Below, piece after piece: positions 25,303-33,862 of a stretch of 44,961 bases of DNA. Below the pieces are notes generated by a model. The model was not told the origin of the DNA. It ran no database searches and saw only the letters and a list, made by a program, of their open reading frames with translations. Positions within the stretch are counted from its first letter, which is position 1. Every line of letters begins with the position of its first letter. A program made the position numbers and the translations under genes. The DNA is from Mariniblastus sp. (lineage in GTDB: Bacteria; Planctomycetota; Planctomycetia; Pirellulales; Pirellulaceae): positions 1 through 44,961 of the forward strand of contig WTFU01000002.1 of NCBI GenBank assembly GCA_011523945.1, written 5' to 3'.

Positions 25303-25603
25303 AGATTGTAAGCCAGTTATGAGTTTTCAAATAAGAATACAATTCACTGCCAATCGGAAACCGAACGCAATTGCCGATCAGATTTGCGAATAAATGTTCG
25401 ACAGTGTTTCGTCGAGTTCTCTGCAATCTTAGTTTCTTACCAATTATCTTTACCAATTATCTCGATTGAAAAATAGCGAAGAACACTGATTCAGCGCCGA
25501 CGATTGTATTTTGATGAAAATGGACAATAAAAAAACCTGCCGCATGATTGCGGCAGGTCCTATTTTTTCAATGGGAAAAATAAATCCCCATCGCTTTCAA
25601 ACA
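25303..25603. other. Intergenic region with the terminator of the M28 peptidase gene
   Basis: The right end (25529-25557) holds an intrinsic terminator for the minus strand. The rest carries the upstream region of the channel gene, with no clear promoter boxes and no convincing short gene. Confidence 0.5.
25529..25557 (-). terminator. Intrinsic terminator of the M28 peptidase gene
   Basis: Read on the minus strand, an 8-bp stem (CCTGCCGC / GCGGCAGG) with a 6-nt loop is followed by seven T. It lies 46 nt downstream of the stop. Confidence 0.9.
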
Positions 25604-27457
25604 CTAGTCATTTTTGAGCTTGATATTCAACGTAACTTCAGCCCCGCCCCGCTTCAATTTAAATTTTGCGGTCTTCCCGGCATCACGTCGAATTAAGCGA
25701 GAAATATCTCGCCGTTTTGTCATTGCCTCACCACTCATTTCCACAATGACATCTCCTTTCTGTAGCCCCGCTTTTTCAGCAGCAGACCCTGGTGTCACAC
25801 TTTCGACCGTAACAACGCCGTTTTCATCGTCGAGCATCACCCCCAATCGAAACGGCTTAGGTGCACCAAAAACCGGTTTCTTCTCCAGCGAAGCGAGCCC
25901 GTCTACGACCTTCTCCGAATAGTCAATCACCTTCAGAGCGCCTTCACAGTCCAGCGTTTCAAAGTCATCTTCGGGAGTGTGGTAAACCGCAGTTTGCCCC
26001 GTATGAATAAATACATTCGGCACATCACGCTGATTGAACGGCAGGTGATCACTTCCCGCAAAGGCGCGTGGCGGTTTGTTGAGATCAAATCCAAAATCTG
26101 CGTTAGCCGAGTCGAATACGGGATCAAGTTGCGGAGAAGAATTCCAGTTATACAAAGTAAGTTTGTTATCTCTCAACCAACCGATCATATCGAAGTTGAT
26201 CATTGCGGCTGTGGTTTCCAACGGGAAAAGAGGATTTTCACAATAATGAATCGCCCCCAGCAGCCCCATTTCTTCCGCAGTAAAACAAACAAACACCAAT
26301 CGACGACCGGGCTTCTTGTCGCGTTTATTGAAACGCCGCGCCAATTCGATCACTGCCGCTGTTCCGGTAGCATTATCATCGGCACCGTTATGAATCTCTC
26401 GGCGGCCTGGCGCACGAGAACCGTACTCTCCCATCCCAAGGTGATCGTAATGCGCTCCAATCACGATAGTTTCATCAGCATTAGGGCCCTCACCTTCAAT
26501 GATCCCGATAATGTTGCTGGTCTTGGTTTTCTTAATGTTAAATGCTGACTTAAAATCGGCAGACCAGCCATCCATCGCCTGGGAAATCGGCTCCAAATTA
26601 CTATCAATTTGCTCTTCAATTGCTTTCACACTGGAAAGTTTTTTACCGGTAGGCGTATTGAGAGGCGAGCTCTTTAAAAGATCATCCAACACCGAACGTT
26701 TGATTTGTGCAAACGGAAGACCATTGGTTCTAAATCGATCCGACTGAATTAGCTCGTCAGCCGAAGCAGCATTAACGGAATCGTTTACCATGATAATTCC
26801 AGCAGCCTTTGCCCGCCGAGCTGCCGTAACCTTCTGACTCCCGGACGAATGGCGAGATGTATCCGCACCGTCAAAAACGCTGCTCTCGTCCTCTGATTGT
26901 GGTTCGTAACGAATCATCACCACAATTTTGCCTTCAACATCAATGCCTTTATAGTCATCGTAATTGTGCTCAGGAGCAGTAATCCCATAGCCCACAAAAA
27001 CAAGATCACTACTCAAATCAAAATCCCGCCTGCCCAAGAGCTGTTGAAAATCTTTTCCTAACTTCAAATCCACCTTGGCATCGTTCGGCCCTTTTAGTGA
27101 CAGCGCTGTTGCCGCCTTATCAACCACCCGCGTGTTACCGACTTCCATCTCCTGGAAGTAAGTTCCATTCGCAAGAGGCTTAAGCCCAGCTTTTTTATAT
27201 TCAGCGACGATATAATCTTCACAGAGCTTGATCCCCGGAGTCCCAGGTTGCCGACCTCCCATTTCGTCAGACGACATATACTTGATGTCATAAGTCACCT
27301 GCTTCAACGCATCTTGATCAATCGAAACTTCTTTTTTCACCGCCGCCTTTTCAGACGCCTCTTGAGCAATAACGTTATCGGAAGTCACCAACATCGACAG
27401 GGAATAACCTAAGATGCAAGCGGTAAAAGCCATTTTGAATACGTGTTTGTGCCTCAC
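25604..27457 (-). CDS. Secreted M28 metallopeptidase with PA and PDZ domains
   Basis: This 617-residue aminopeptidase-type protein has a signal peptide (MAFTACILGYSLSMLVTS). A PA domain lies at about residues 150-250 (GYGITAPEHNYDDYKGIDVEGKIVVM). The M28 catalytic domain carries the two-zinc set His336 and Asp338 (GAHYDHLGMG), Asp360 (NGADDNATG), Glu395 or Glu396 (FTAEEMG), Asp423 (NFDMIGW) and a late His in the VFIHTG/VYHTPEDD region. A C-terminal PDZ domain spans about 540-617 (GSAAEKAGLQKGDVIVEM). The GTG start at 27457 is supported by AGGAG 7 nt upstream. It probably removes N-terminal amino acids from peptides outside the inner membrane, with PDZ aiding substrate or partner binding. Confidence 0.92.
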   Translation of the reverse strand: MRHKHVFKMAFTACILGYSLSMLVTSDNVIAQEASEKAAVKKEVSIDQDALKQVTYDIKYMSSDEMGGRQPGTPGIKLCEDYIVAEYKKAGLKPLANGTYFQEMEVGNTRVVDKAATALSLKGPNDAKVDLKLGKDFQQLLGRRDFDLSSDLVFVGYGITAPEHNYDDYKGIDVEGKIVVMIRYEPQSEDESSVFDGADTSRHSSGSQKVTAARRAKAAGIIMVNDSVNAASADELIQSDRFRTNGLPFAQIKRSVLDDLLKSSPLNTPTGKKLSSVKAIEEQIDSNLEPISQAMDGWSADFKSAFNIKKTKTSNIIGIIEGEGPNADETIVIGAHYDHLGMGEYGSRAPGRREIHNGADDNATGTAAVIELARRFNKRDKKPGRRLVFVCFTAEEMGLLGAIHYCENPLFPLETTAAMINFDMIGWLRDNKLTLYNWNSSPQLDPVFDSANADFGFDLNKPPRAFAGSDHLPFNQRDVPNVFIHTGQTAVYHTPEDDFETLDCEGALKVIDYSEKVVDGLASLEKKPVFGAPKPFRLGVMLDDENGVVTVESVTPGSAAEKAGLQKGDVIVEMSGEAMTKRRDISRLIRRDAGKTAKFKLKRGGAEVTLNIKLKND

Positions 27458-28184
27458 TCAGTTTCTCCTGCTTTGAGAGGTTGAATATTTTCGCGCGGCG
27501 GAGGGTAGACCCAATCATCCAAGATTAGCCCCGCGACATGCCTAGTAATTCCAAGGCACGCCCAGCTCCGCGGGTAATCCACAATCTACCATCTGACGTC
27601 AGCAGCGTCAGCAATCGGCAGGCATTCATTCACACGATTCCGACAAATATTATTAATATGCAGTTGCTAACCACCAATTTGTGTGATGGTAATTCACCGC
27701 CAGCCAAGCACGTCCGCTTGCAACTCAAACGAGCTACCGAAAAATTCTGCTCAGGCAATGCAGTAAACCGCTCGCCAATCATAGAGTTCCTGAGTTTTTA
27801 TAGGCCGTCCAAAGCAGCGAACCGTGCCTTCACCGCCGAAACCCGAAGCTCGACACGGTAGCCTTTCCAGCAGGCAAAACGACCACCGCGTTCCACAATC
27901 TGGAACAACTATTTTAAAATGTGGAAATCCGTCCACCAAAATCGTTTGAATTCGCAAATATGCCGTCAAAACCACCAAGGGCTAATAATACGCTCTTGCA
28001 GCCTGTTTTCAGGAAGATAAAATCCCGCTTGAGCAATTTCGGCTGAAACGCTGGGCAATGATTTCGAACGATAAAATCAGTATTTTTCGTTGCTTGTCCG
28101 GTTTGTACGCCGTACCAAGCGTCCGTCAGGCGTCTTAAATTTTGCGTCAACGAACCTAGAATACGTGTGGAGCAGGTCAACTTC
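27458..28184. other. Long intergenic region between divergent genes
   Basis: About 730 nt separate the M28 peptidase and the E1 dehydrogenase genes. No frame has a protein-like pattern. A TAGAAT at 28157-28162 could be a -10 box for the E1 gene, but no -35 match is present. No tRNA or terminator is visible. Confidence 0.4.
27465..27469 (-). promoter_or_regulatory. Ribosome binding site fixing a GTG start
   Basis: AGGAG on the minus strand, 7 nt before the GTG of the M28 peptidase gene, is better placed than anything near the next ATG at 27433. Confidence 0.65.
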
Positions 28185-30158
28185 ATGAATTCTCAAACAC
28201 AAACCATGACATACAACCGACTCGAACTTTTAAAATTGATGTACCTCAGTCGTGAAGGCGATCGTCGCGAGGGCGTTCTCCACCGACAGAGTAAGGGATG
28301 GTTCCAAGTAGCGGGCATGGGCCATGAAACGCTTGCGGTATTTTCATTTTTGATGGAAGACGGGGATTACCTATTCCCTTATTACCGTGATCGAGCCATG
28401 GTTCTCGCGAAAGGCGTCTCCAACGCGGAACTAGCGAGTGCGTATTTTGCGAAACTCGGGTCATCGAGCGGAGGTCGCCAAATGCCGGGGCACTACAGCG
28501 ACCGCAATCGAAACATCTGGAGCGTCCCGACGCCGACGGGAGCCAACGCACTTCCCGGCTGCGGCGTGGCGTGGGCTATGCAACTTGACGAGCAACCCAA
28601 TGTCGTCGTTGCCACCGTTGGCGATGCTGCATCGCGTCAAGGTGAATTTTACGAAGCGATTGCGTTTGCCATCGAACGCCAACTTCCAATCGTATTCATT
28701 GTTGAAGACAACAACTATGGAATCAGTACCAACACAGAAAAGTTCAATCCATTCAAGCTAGAAGTTTTCAACGAGAGCCACTTAGTTCATGTGGATGCAC
28801 GTCACCCGGATCGAGTTTTCGATGTTGCGGCGCCCGCGCTTGATAAAGCCCGCTCGGGTGGCGGACCAACCGTCATTATTGCAGAACTTGACCGGCTTTG
28901 TTCGCATACGAGTTCCGATGACCATCGAGTCTATCGACCACTTGATGAAATTGAGGCAATGGCAGACCGCGACCCGATCATTGTGCTCTCTAATGAATTA
29001 ATCGAATCAGGTGAATTGTCGAGCGACGAATGGGAAGACATTAAATCTGAAATCAACACGCGAGTTGATGAAGAGTATATTGCTGCCGAATCCGAACAGG
29101 ATCCAACACCGGATGACCTGATGAAGCAGCTTTTCGCGCCTTTGTCGACACCTGAACCGCCACCGATCGAGGGTGGGCGAAACTGGCGAATGGTCGATGC
29201 GATCAACCAAGTATTCAAGTACGGGCTTGATAACGATGACTCCTATTTCTTCTTTGGAGAAGATATTGAAGCGCCCAAAGGTGGCGTTTTCGGACTCACC
29301 GCTGACCTCTCTCACGAACACCCTGACCGAGTCTTTAATTCTCCACTTGCCGAAGCAACAATTGCTGGCGTTGGAATAGGCATGGCCTGCTATGGGAAAC
29401 GCCCAGTCTTTGAAATTCAATTCATTGACTTTGTCGGCCCCGCCATGAACCAAATTACACAGAATTTGGCTACTCTTCGCTGGCGGACGAATGGGGACTG
29501 GAATTGCCCCATGGTTATGTACGCTCCGTATGGAGCGTATCTTCCGGGTGGTTCACTTTGGCATTCACAGGCGAACGAATCCATTTTCGCACACTGCCCC
29601 GGGTTGCGTGTGGTGATCCCAAGCACTCCCGAAGATGCGACTGCTCTCATGTGGACATCTATGCACACCGATGACCCGACGCTCTTCCTAATTCCCAAAC
29701 ATCTCTTCCGCCAGCAAATGGCGGTTTCAAACGACATTCCGGCGGTTGGGTTCGGAGAAGCAAGGGTGCGGCGCGAAGGAGATGATGTAACCATCGTCTC
29801 GTGGGGAAATTGCATGGAGCAGGCTTTTGCTGCTGCCGACGCACTCGCTGACGAAGTTTCAGCTGAAATCATTGACCTCAGATCGATTCAACCTTGGGAC
29901 AAAGAGACGATCCTTAATTCGGTTGAAAAAACTGGACGCCTTGTTGTCGTTCAGGAAGACGGTCGATCGTGCAGCGTCGGACAGATGATTATCAGTGAAA
30001 TAATGGGCGACCCTGAAAGTTTTTGTTACTTTGTGAGTGCTCCACAACTGGTTGCCAAACCCGACATCCATATTGGCTACAACCCAGTGTACGAGTACGC
30101 CGCACTGCCCGATACGAACCAAGTCATTGACGCAATCCGAATTACAATGGAGGACTGA
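28185..30158 (+). CDS. Fused 2-oxoacid dehydrogenase E1 (alpha + beta subunits)
   Basis: This 657-residue protein joins both E1 subunits. Residues about 10-310 are E1 alpha, with the thiamine diphosphate motif GDAASRQGEFYEA at 146 onward and the closing NN pair at 176-177 (EDNNYGIS). Residues about 330-657 are E1 beta (FFGEDIEAPKGGVFGLT, FNSPLAEATIAGVGIGMA, IQFIDFVGPAMNQI). A Glu/Asp-rich linker separates them. The layout is that of branched-chain or pyruvate/acetoin-type dehydrogenases, and the acid used is not decided by sequence. I start at the ATG at 28185, which has AGG 8 nt upstream, rather than the GTG at 28167. The E2 gene follows after 6 nt; no E3 gene is nearby. Confidence 0.92.
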   Translation: MNSQTQTMTYNRLELLKLMYLSREGDRREGVLHRQSKGWFQVAGMGHETLAVFSFLMEDGDYLFPYYRDRAMVLAKGVSNAELASAYFAKLGSSSGGRQMPGHYSDRNRNIWSVPTPTGANALPGCGVAWAMQLDEQPNVVVATVGDAASRQGEFYEAIAFAIERQLPIVFIVEDNNYGISTNTEKFNPFKLEVFNESHLVHVDARHPDRVFDVAAPALDKARSGGGPTVIIAELDRLCSHTSSDDHRVYRPLDEIEAMADRDPIIVLSNELIESGELSSDEWEDIKSEINTRVDEEYIAAESEQDPTPDDLMKQLFAPLSTPEPPPIEGGRNWRMVDAINQVFKYGLDNDDSYFFFGEDIEAPKGGVFGLTADLSHEHPDRVFNSPLAEATIAGVGIGMACYGKRPVFEIQFIDFVGPAMNQITQNLATLRWRTNGDWNCPMVMYAPYGAYLPGGSLWHSQANESIFAHCPGLRVVIPSTPEDATALMWTSMHTDDPTLFLIPKHLFRQQMAVSNDIPAVGFGEARVRREGDDVTIVSWGNCMEQAFAAADALADEVSAEIIDLRSIQPWDKETILNSVEKTGRLVVVQEDGRSCSVGQMIISEIMGDPESFCYFVSAPQLVAKPDIHIGYNPVYEYAALPDTNQVIDAIRITMED

Positions 30159-30164
30159 CCGGCC

Positions 30165-31337
30165 ATGCCCGTCATTTCAGTACGAATCCCGCAATTGGGC
30201 GAAGGCCTACAAGAAGCGTTACTAGTTGAATTCCTCAAGAACCCCGGTGACACCATCGGTCGAGACGATCCGATCTATGTCATGGAAACGGACAAGGCAA
30301 CAACGGACGTCGAATCCCCGTATGACGGCACCCTCGTTGAATGGACCGTCGAACCGGGAACCGTCTTAGAGATCGGTTCCGAGATCGGCAAGATGGAAGT
30401 CGCAGAAGGCGTCAAAGAAATGCCGGTTGGTCACGGTCCTTCGGACAATGAAACGCCCGAGCCTGCAGCCACTGAACCTATTCCCACTTCCACCGCGGAA
30501 CCGGTTCGCTCAACTCGTGTAATGATTCCTCCCAAGACACGGAAGTATTTGAAGGAGCTTAACCTCCTTGACGCCGTCGATCAGATTACCTGCAGCGGCA
30601 AAAAAATGATGCCAGAGGACGTCGATGCGTTTATCGCCTCTGGTGGAGGCAACGCGGAAATTTCGTCAGATCAATATACCGTCGAGCCGTTACCAAAATC
30701 GCAAATTATTTTGAATTATCGTCTGGGACGCGGGGCAAAAGCCTGTATTCCCGTGACCGTCATGACGGATATAAATTGGACGCAGGTGGCTGAAGCCCGA
30801 AAGTCGGCACGGGAATCAGGGGGTCCCACAGGTTTTGCGATGGCGTGCTGGGCAGTAGTTCAATCGCTGAAAAACCACGCAAAGTTTCGCAGCGTGATGA
30901 ACTCTGACGGCAACTCGCTAAAAGTTTTCCACCGCGTTAATCTTGGCGTCGCCGTCGCTCTCCCGGGAGATGAAATGGTAACCGCCGTCATTCGCGACTC
31001 CGATGAAATGAGTGAGACTGAATTCTACCGAGCTTTCACCGAACAAATATCAGCTGCCAGAGATACGGGTGACCAAGCTGACGAATCAACAACCGTTACG
31101 GTCTCGAATATTGGAAAAGCGGGCATGAAGATCGGTATCCCGGCAATCGTCGCTCCCGCGGTCGCAACGCTTGCCATCGGCGAGTCGTTTGCACACCCCG
31201 TTCCCGACGGTGATTCATTCCGGTTCCAAACTACGGTGACTGCCACGCTATGCTTTGACCACCGAATTGCTAACGGTGTAGGAGCTGCGAATTTCATGAG
31301 CGAAGTTAAATCTCGCATTGAAGCATTTGAAGCTTGA
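30165..31337 (+). CDS. 2-oxoacid dehydrogenase E2 (dihydrolipoamide acyltransferase)
   Basis: This 390-residue E2 has an N-terminal lipoyl domain with the lipoylated Lys44 in METDKATTDVESP. A Pro/Glu/Thr linker follows at about 88-115, then a short peripheral-subunit-binding-like segment (IPPKTRKYLKELNLLDAVDQITCSGKKMMPEDV), and the acyltransferase domain from about 170. The catalytic block reads DHRIANG, with His366 present but Asn370 where the HxxxDG motif normally has Asp. The gene follows E1 by 6 nt and is surely in the same operon. The trimming of linkers and the single lipoyl domain are normal. Whether the Asn lowers activity cannot be told from sequence. Confidence 0.9.
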   Translation: MPVISVRIPQLGEGLQEALLVEFLKNPGDTIGRDDPIYVMETDKATTDVESPYDGTLVEWTVEPGTVLEIGSEIGKMEVAEGVKEMPVGHGPSDNETPEPAATEPIPTSTAEPVRSTRVMIPPKTRKYLKELNLLDAVDQITCSGKKMMPEDVDAFIASGGGNAEISSDQYTVEPLPKSQIILNYRLGRGAKACIPVTVMTDINWTQVAEARKSARESGGPTGFAMACWAVVQSLKNHAKFRSVMNSDGNSLKVFHRVNLGVAVALPGDEMVTAVIRDSDEMSETEFYRAFTEQISAARDTGDQADESTTVTVSNIGKAGMKIGIPAIVAPAVATLAIGESFAHPVPDGDSFRFQTTVTATLCFDHRIANGVGAANFMSEVKSRIEAFEA

Positions 31338-31395
31338 AAAAAGCCTAACGCAGTTTCTTTTCGGGTAGAATAACGCACACCAATTGTGCAACGCA

Positions 31396-32382
31396 TTATT
31401 CCGAAGCGTACTTCCGGTGCGCACGATCCAATTCAGTTTCCGTCAACTGTTTCTTGTGGACGATTAGACGGTAGCGTAAGCTCGTAAAATCTTTCGTCGA
31501 CAATTCAACTGGACTGCGCCCCGGATAAACAGGGTTTTGCATACTTTTGACCTTGTCTCGCAAAATCCAATTCTGCGGATAGCCAGCCGTTTCGGGGTGA
31601 ACCAAGATAGCGATCCCGCAAGTTGTTTCTGAATCCCCAAATTGGCCTACCAAATCCACCCAATCTCCACAGACCATTGGCAGCTTGGTCGCTTTCACAA
31701 ATCCACGACTCGTCAGAAACTTGAGATCCGGTGGTTGTTTAACGCGGACCGAAAACCCACCGTAGCCTTTCGCATCATCGGAACCACCAATTGACAATTT
31801 GGGCTGGAGAGCCAGTAGCTTTATTTCAAAATCGATATTCCGTAACTCACCGGCGGCACGATGAACTTCGATTACATTCAATTCCTTCACCAGCGGCATA
31901 GGCTGGGCATCTGAATTGGTCAGCTTTGAAGAACTCCAAATAACTTCATTCTTAATTTGAATCGATTCAGCCTTCCCGACCATCGCGGTCGATCGAACGT
32001 CCCAGTCAAAGGAATCGGCCATCCACCCGTCACCAACAGCAGTCTCATGTACATAAAGTTGATGCCAAGCCCAAAACACACCTCGATGATGCAAATGATC
32101 AGAAGGAAAATCTTGGGTAAGCACTTGTCCATTCATTCCATAAAGTGGGTGAACATAATTTGCACGGCGATGAGAACCCTTTCGCGATTTTGGATTCGCT
32201 TGATACTGAAGAACCGGCGTTTGTTTCTCAGAGACTAAAACGCCCTCTGCATTTTCGAGCCAATTGAGAGACCGATCCAGCGACTGGCCTTGCTGTTGCG
32301 TCCAACCAGTCTTAGCAACAAAGCTCAACATCCCGATGAGCAAGCAAGCGGTCACAATTAATCGGCTCATCTTTTCGCCCAT
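31396..32382 (-). CDS. Secreted DUF6807 (PmoA-like) protein
   Basis: This 328-residue protein has a signal peptide (RLIVTACLLIGMLSFVAKTG). It then shows the DUF6807 signature block YVHPLYGMNGQVLTQDFPSDHLHHRGVFWAWHQL at about residues 75-108, with its clustered His residues, and the late block LVHPETAGYPQNWILRD. Annotators call these 'PmoA family', but they are not methane monooxygenase subunits. They are common in planctomycete glycan loci and have a beta-sandwich character; the function is unknown. The gene begins 3 nt after the stop of the DUF1501 gene, so it is in the same operon. An alternative ATG lies four codons in. Confidence 0.85.
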   Translation of the reverse strand: MGEKMSRLIVTACLLIGMLSFVAKTGWTQQQGQSLDRSLNWLENAEGVLVSEKQTPVLQYQANPKSRKGSHRRANYVHPLYGMNGQVLTQDFPSDHLHHRGVFWAWHQLYVHETAVGDGWMADSFDWDVRSTAMVGKAESIQIKNEVIWSSSKLTNSDAQPMPLVKELNVIEVHRAAGELRNIDFEIKLLALQPKLSIGGSDDAKGYGGFSVRVKQPPDLKFLTSRGFVKATKLPMVCGDWVDLVGQFGDSETTCGIAILVHPETAGYPQNWILRDKVKSMQNPVYPGRSPVELSTKDFTSLRYRLIVHKKQLTETELDRAHRKYASE

Positions 32383-32385
32383 CGG

Positions 32386-33834
32386 TTAAGCAATGATTTC
32401 TTTCACCACATTTCCAGCGACGTCGGTCAGCCGAAAGTCTCTGCCCGCGTATTGATAGGTCAATTTTTCGTGATCCAGCCCCATGAGGTGCAATATCGTT
32501 GCATGCAAATCATGCATATGCACCTTGTTATCCACGGCGTGATGGCCAATTTCATCCGTCTTACCATGCACATAACCTGCTTTGGTTCCCCCTCCGGCAA
32601 GCCACACCGTAAAACCTCGCGGATTGTGATCCCGACCATTTTTTCCCTGGGCAAATGGAGTTCGACCAAATTCACCACCCCACCAAACCAAAGTATCTTC
32701 AAGCAACCCACGCCGTTCCAAATCAGCCAGTAAACCCGCTACCGGTTTATCAACCGCCTTCGCGTGCACTGCATGTTTAGGCATGTTGGAGTGCTGATCC
32801 CAGCGAGGGTTCGCGGATTCATCCGAGTAGTTAACCTGGATGTATCGCACATCTGCTTCGGCCATGCGCCGAGCCAATAAACACTGCCTACCAAAATCAT
32901 CAGTCTCTTTTTTATTAATACCGTAACTATCCAGCGTTTCCTGCGTTTCATCAGACAGATCCATAATTTCCGGAGCATTCAGCTGCATCCGGTACGCCAA
33001 CTCATAGGACTCAATAGTCGCTTCCAGTCGCTCATCCTCGGGATGCCGTTCTAACTGAGAACGATTCATTTGCTGAAGGAATTCAAATTGCCTTTTCTGA
33101 ACATCCGGCGGCAAATCTAAGTTCGAAATATTTCTAATTTTTGCATCAGCAACAGCCTGTCCAGCACGCCCGACGGCCGTACCTTGAAACATCGTTGGCA
33201 AAAAGGCATTCGAATAATTTCGCGGGCCACCTTTACTTGCCGATGGATTAATAGTGACGAACCCTGGAACATTCTGATTCTCTGTTCCCAAACCATACGT
33301 AATCCAGCTTCCAATCGAAGGGCGAATAAGATTCGTGGCACCGGTATGCAAGAAAAGTGTGCTTGGTCCGTGCGCAACACCCTCGGTATGCATCGAATGA
33401 ATCATGCACATTTTATCTACATGGTTTGCCATCTCAGGAAACAACTCAGACACATGCTGGCCGCATTCGCCATACTGCTTAAATGACCAGAGCGGTTTCA
33501 AAAGATTACGAGTACTTTTACTGCCAAAAGTACCAAAACGCACTCCTGTAAAATCTATCCCTTGACCATCTCGCTTGATCAGTTCCGGTTTGTAATCAAA
33601 ACTGTCAACGTGACTTGGCCCACCCTGCATAAAGATAAAGATCACTCGTTTGGCCCGCGCCGGAAACATCGGTGGACGCGGCAACAGAGTATTTCGCCGA
33701 TCATCACCACGCGATTGATCCGCACAAATTCCAGACAGTGCCAAGGCTCCAAAACCACAAGCGCTACGACGAATCATCTCCCGCCGGGAAACCGATCGAT
33801 AAAATTCACAAGGCTCTTTCACCAACAACCCCAA
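32386..33834 (-). CDS. Tat-exported DUF1501 protein (second copy)
   Basis: This 482-residue DUF1501 protein has a twin-arginine signal (SRREMIRRSACGFGALALSG). It carries the same blocks as the first copy: FMQGGPSHVDSFDYKPELI, TGATNLIRPSIGSWITYGLG, WWGGEFGRTPF, GRDHNPRGFTVWLAGGG and HMHDLHATILHLMG. The two copies are clearly homologous but well diverged, so this is not a recent duplication. It lies 28 nt after the long cytochrome gene and 3 nt before DUF6807, forming a three-gene operon. Confidence 0.92.
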   Translation of the reverse strand: MGLLVKEPCEFYRSVSRREMIRRSACGFGALALSGICADQSRGDDRRNTLLPRPPMFPARAKRVIFIFMQGGPSHVDSFDYKPELIKRDGQGIDFTGVRFGTFGSKSTRNLLKPLWSFKQYGECGQHVSELFPEMANHVDKMCMIHSMHTEGVAHGPSTLFLHTGATNLIRPSIGSWITYGLGTENQNVPGFVTINPSASKGGPRNYSNAFLPTMFQGTAVGRAGQAVADAKIRNISNLDLPPDVQKRQFEFLQQMNRSQLERHPEDERLEATIESYELAYRMQLNAPEIMDLSDETQETLDSYGINKKETDDFGRQCLLARRMAEADVRYIQVNYSDESANPRWDQHSNMPKHAVHAKAVDKPVAGLLADLERRGLLEDTLVWWGGEFGRTPFAQGKNGRDHNPRGFTVWLAGGGTKAGYVHGKTDEIGHHAVDNKVHMHDLHATILHLMGLDHEKLTYQYAGRDFRLTDVAGNVVKEIIA

Positions 33835-33862
33835 CTAAACTTAATTTCACTCAATCTTTAAC

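Noticed and set aside
31375..31389. Hairpin GCACA/TGTGC between the convergent E2 and DUF6807 genes
   Set aside because: Only a 5-bp stem and no T-tract on either strand; too weak for a terminator.
31396..32382. Methane monooxygenase subunit suggested by the 'PmoA family' label
   Set aside because: The protein is soluble and secreted with a DUF6807 His-rich block and lacks the membrane helices of true PmoA.
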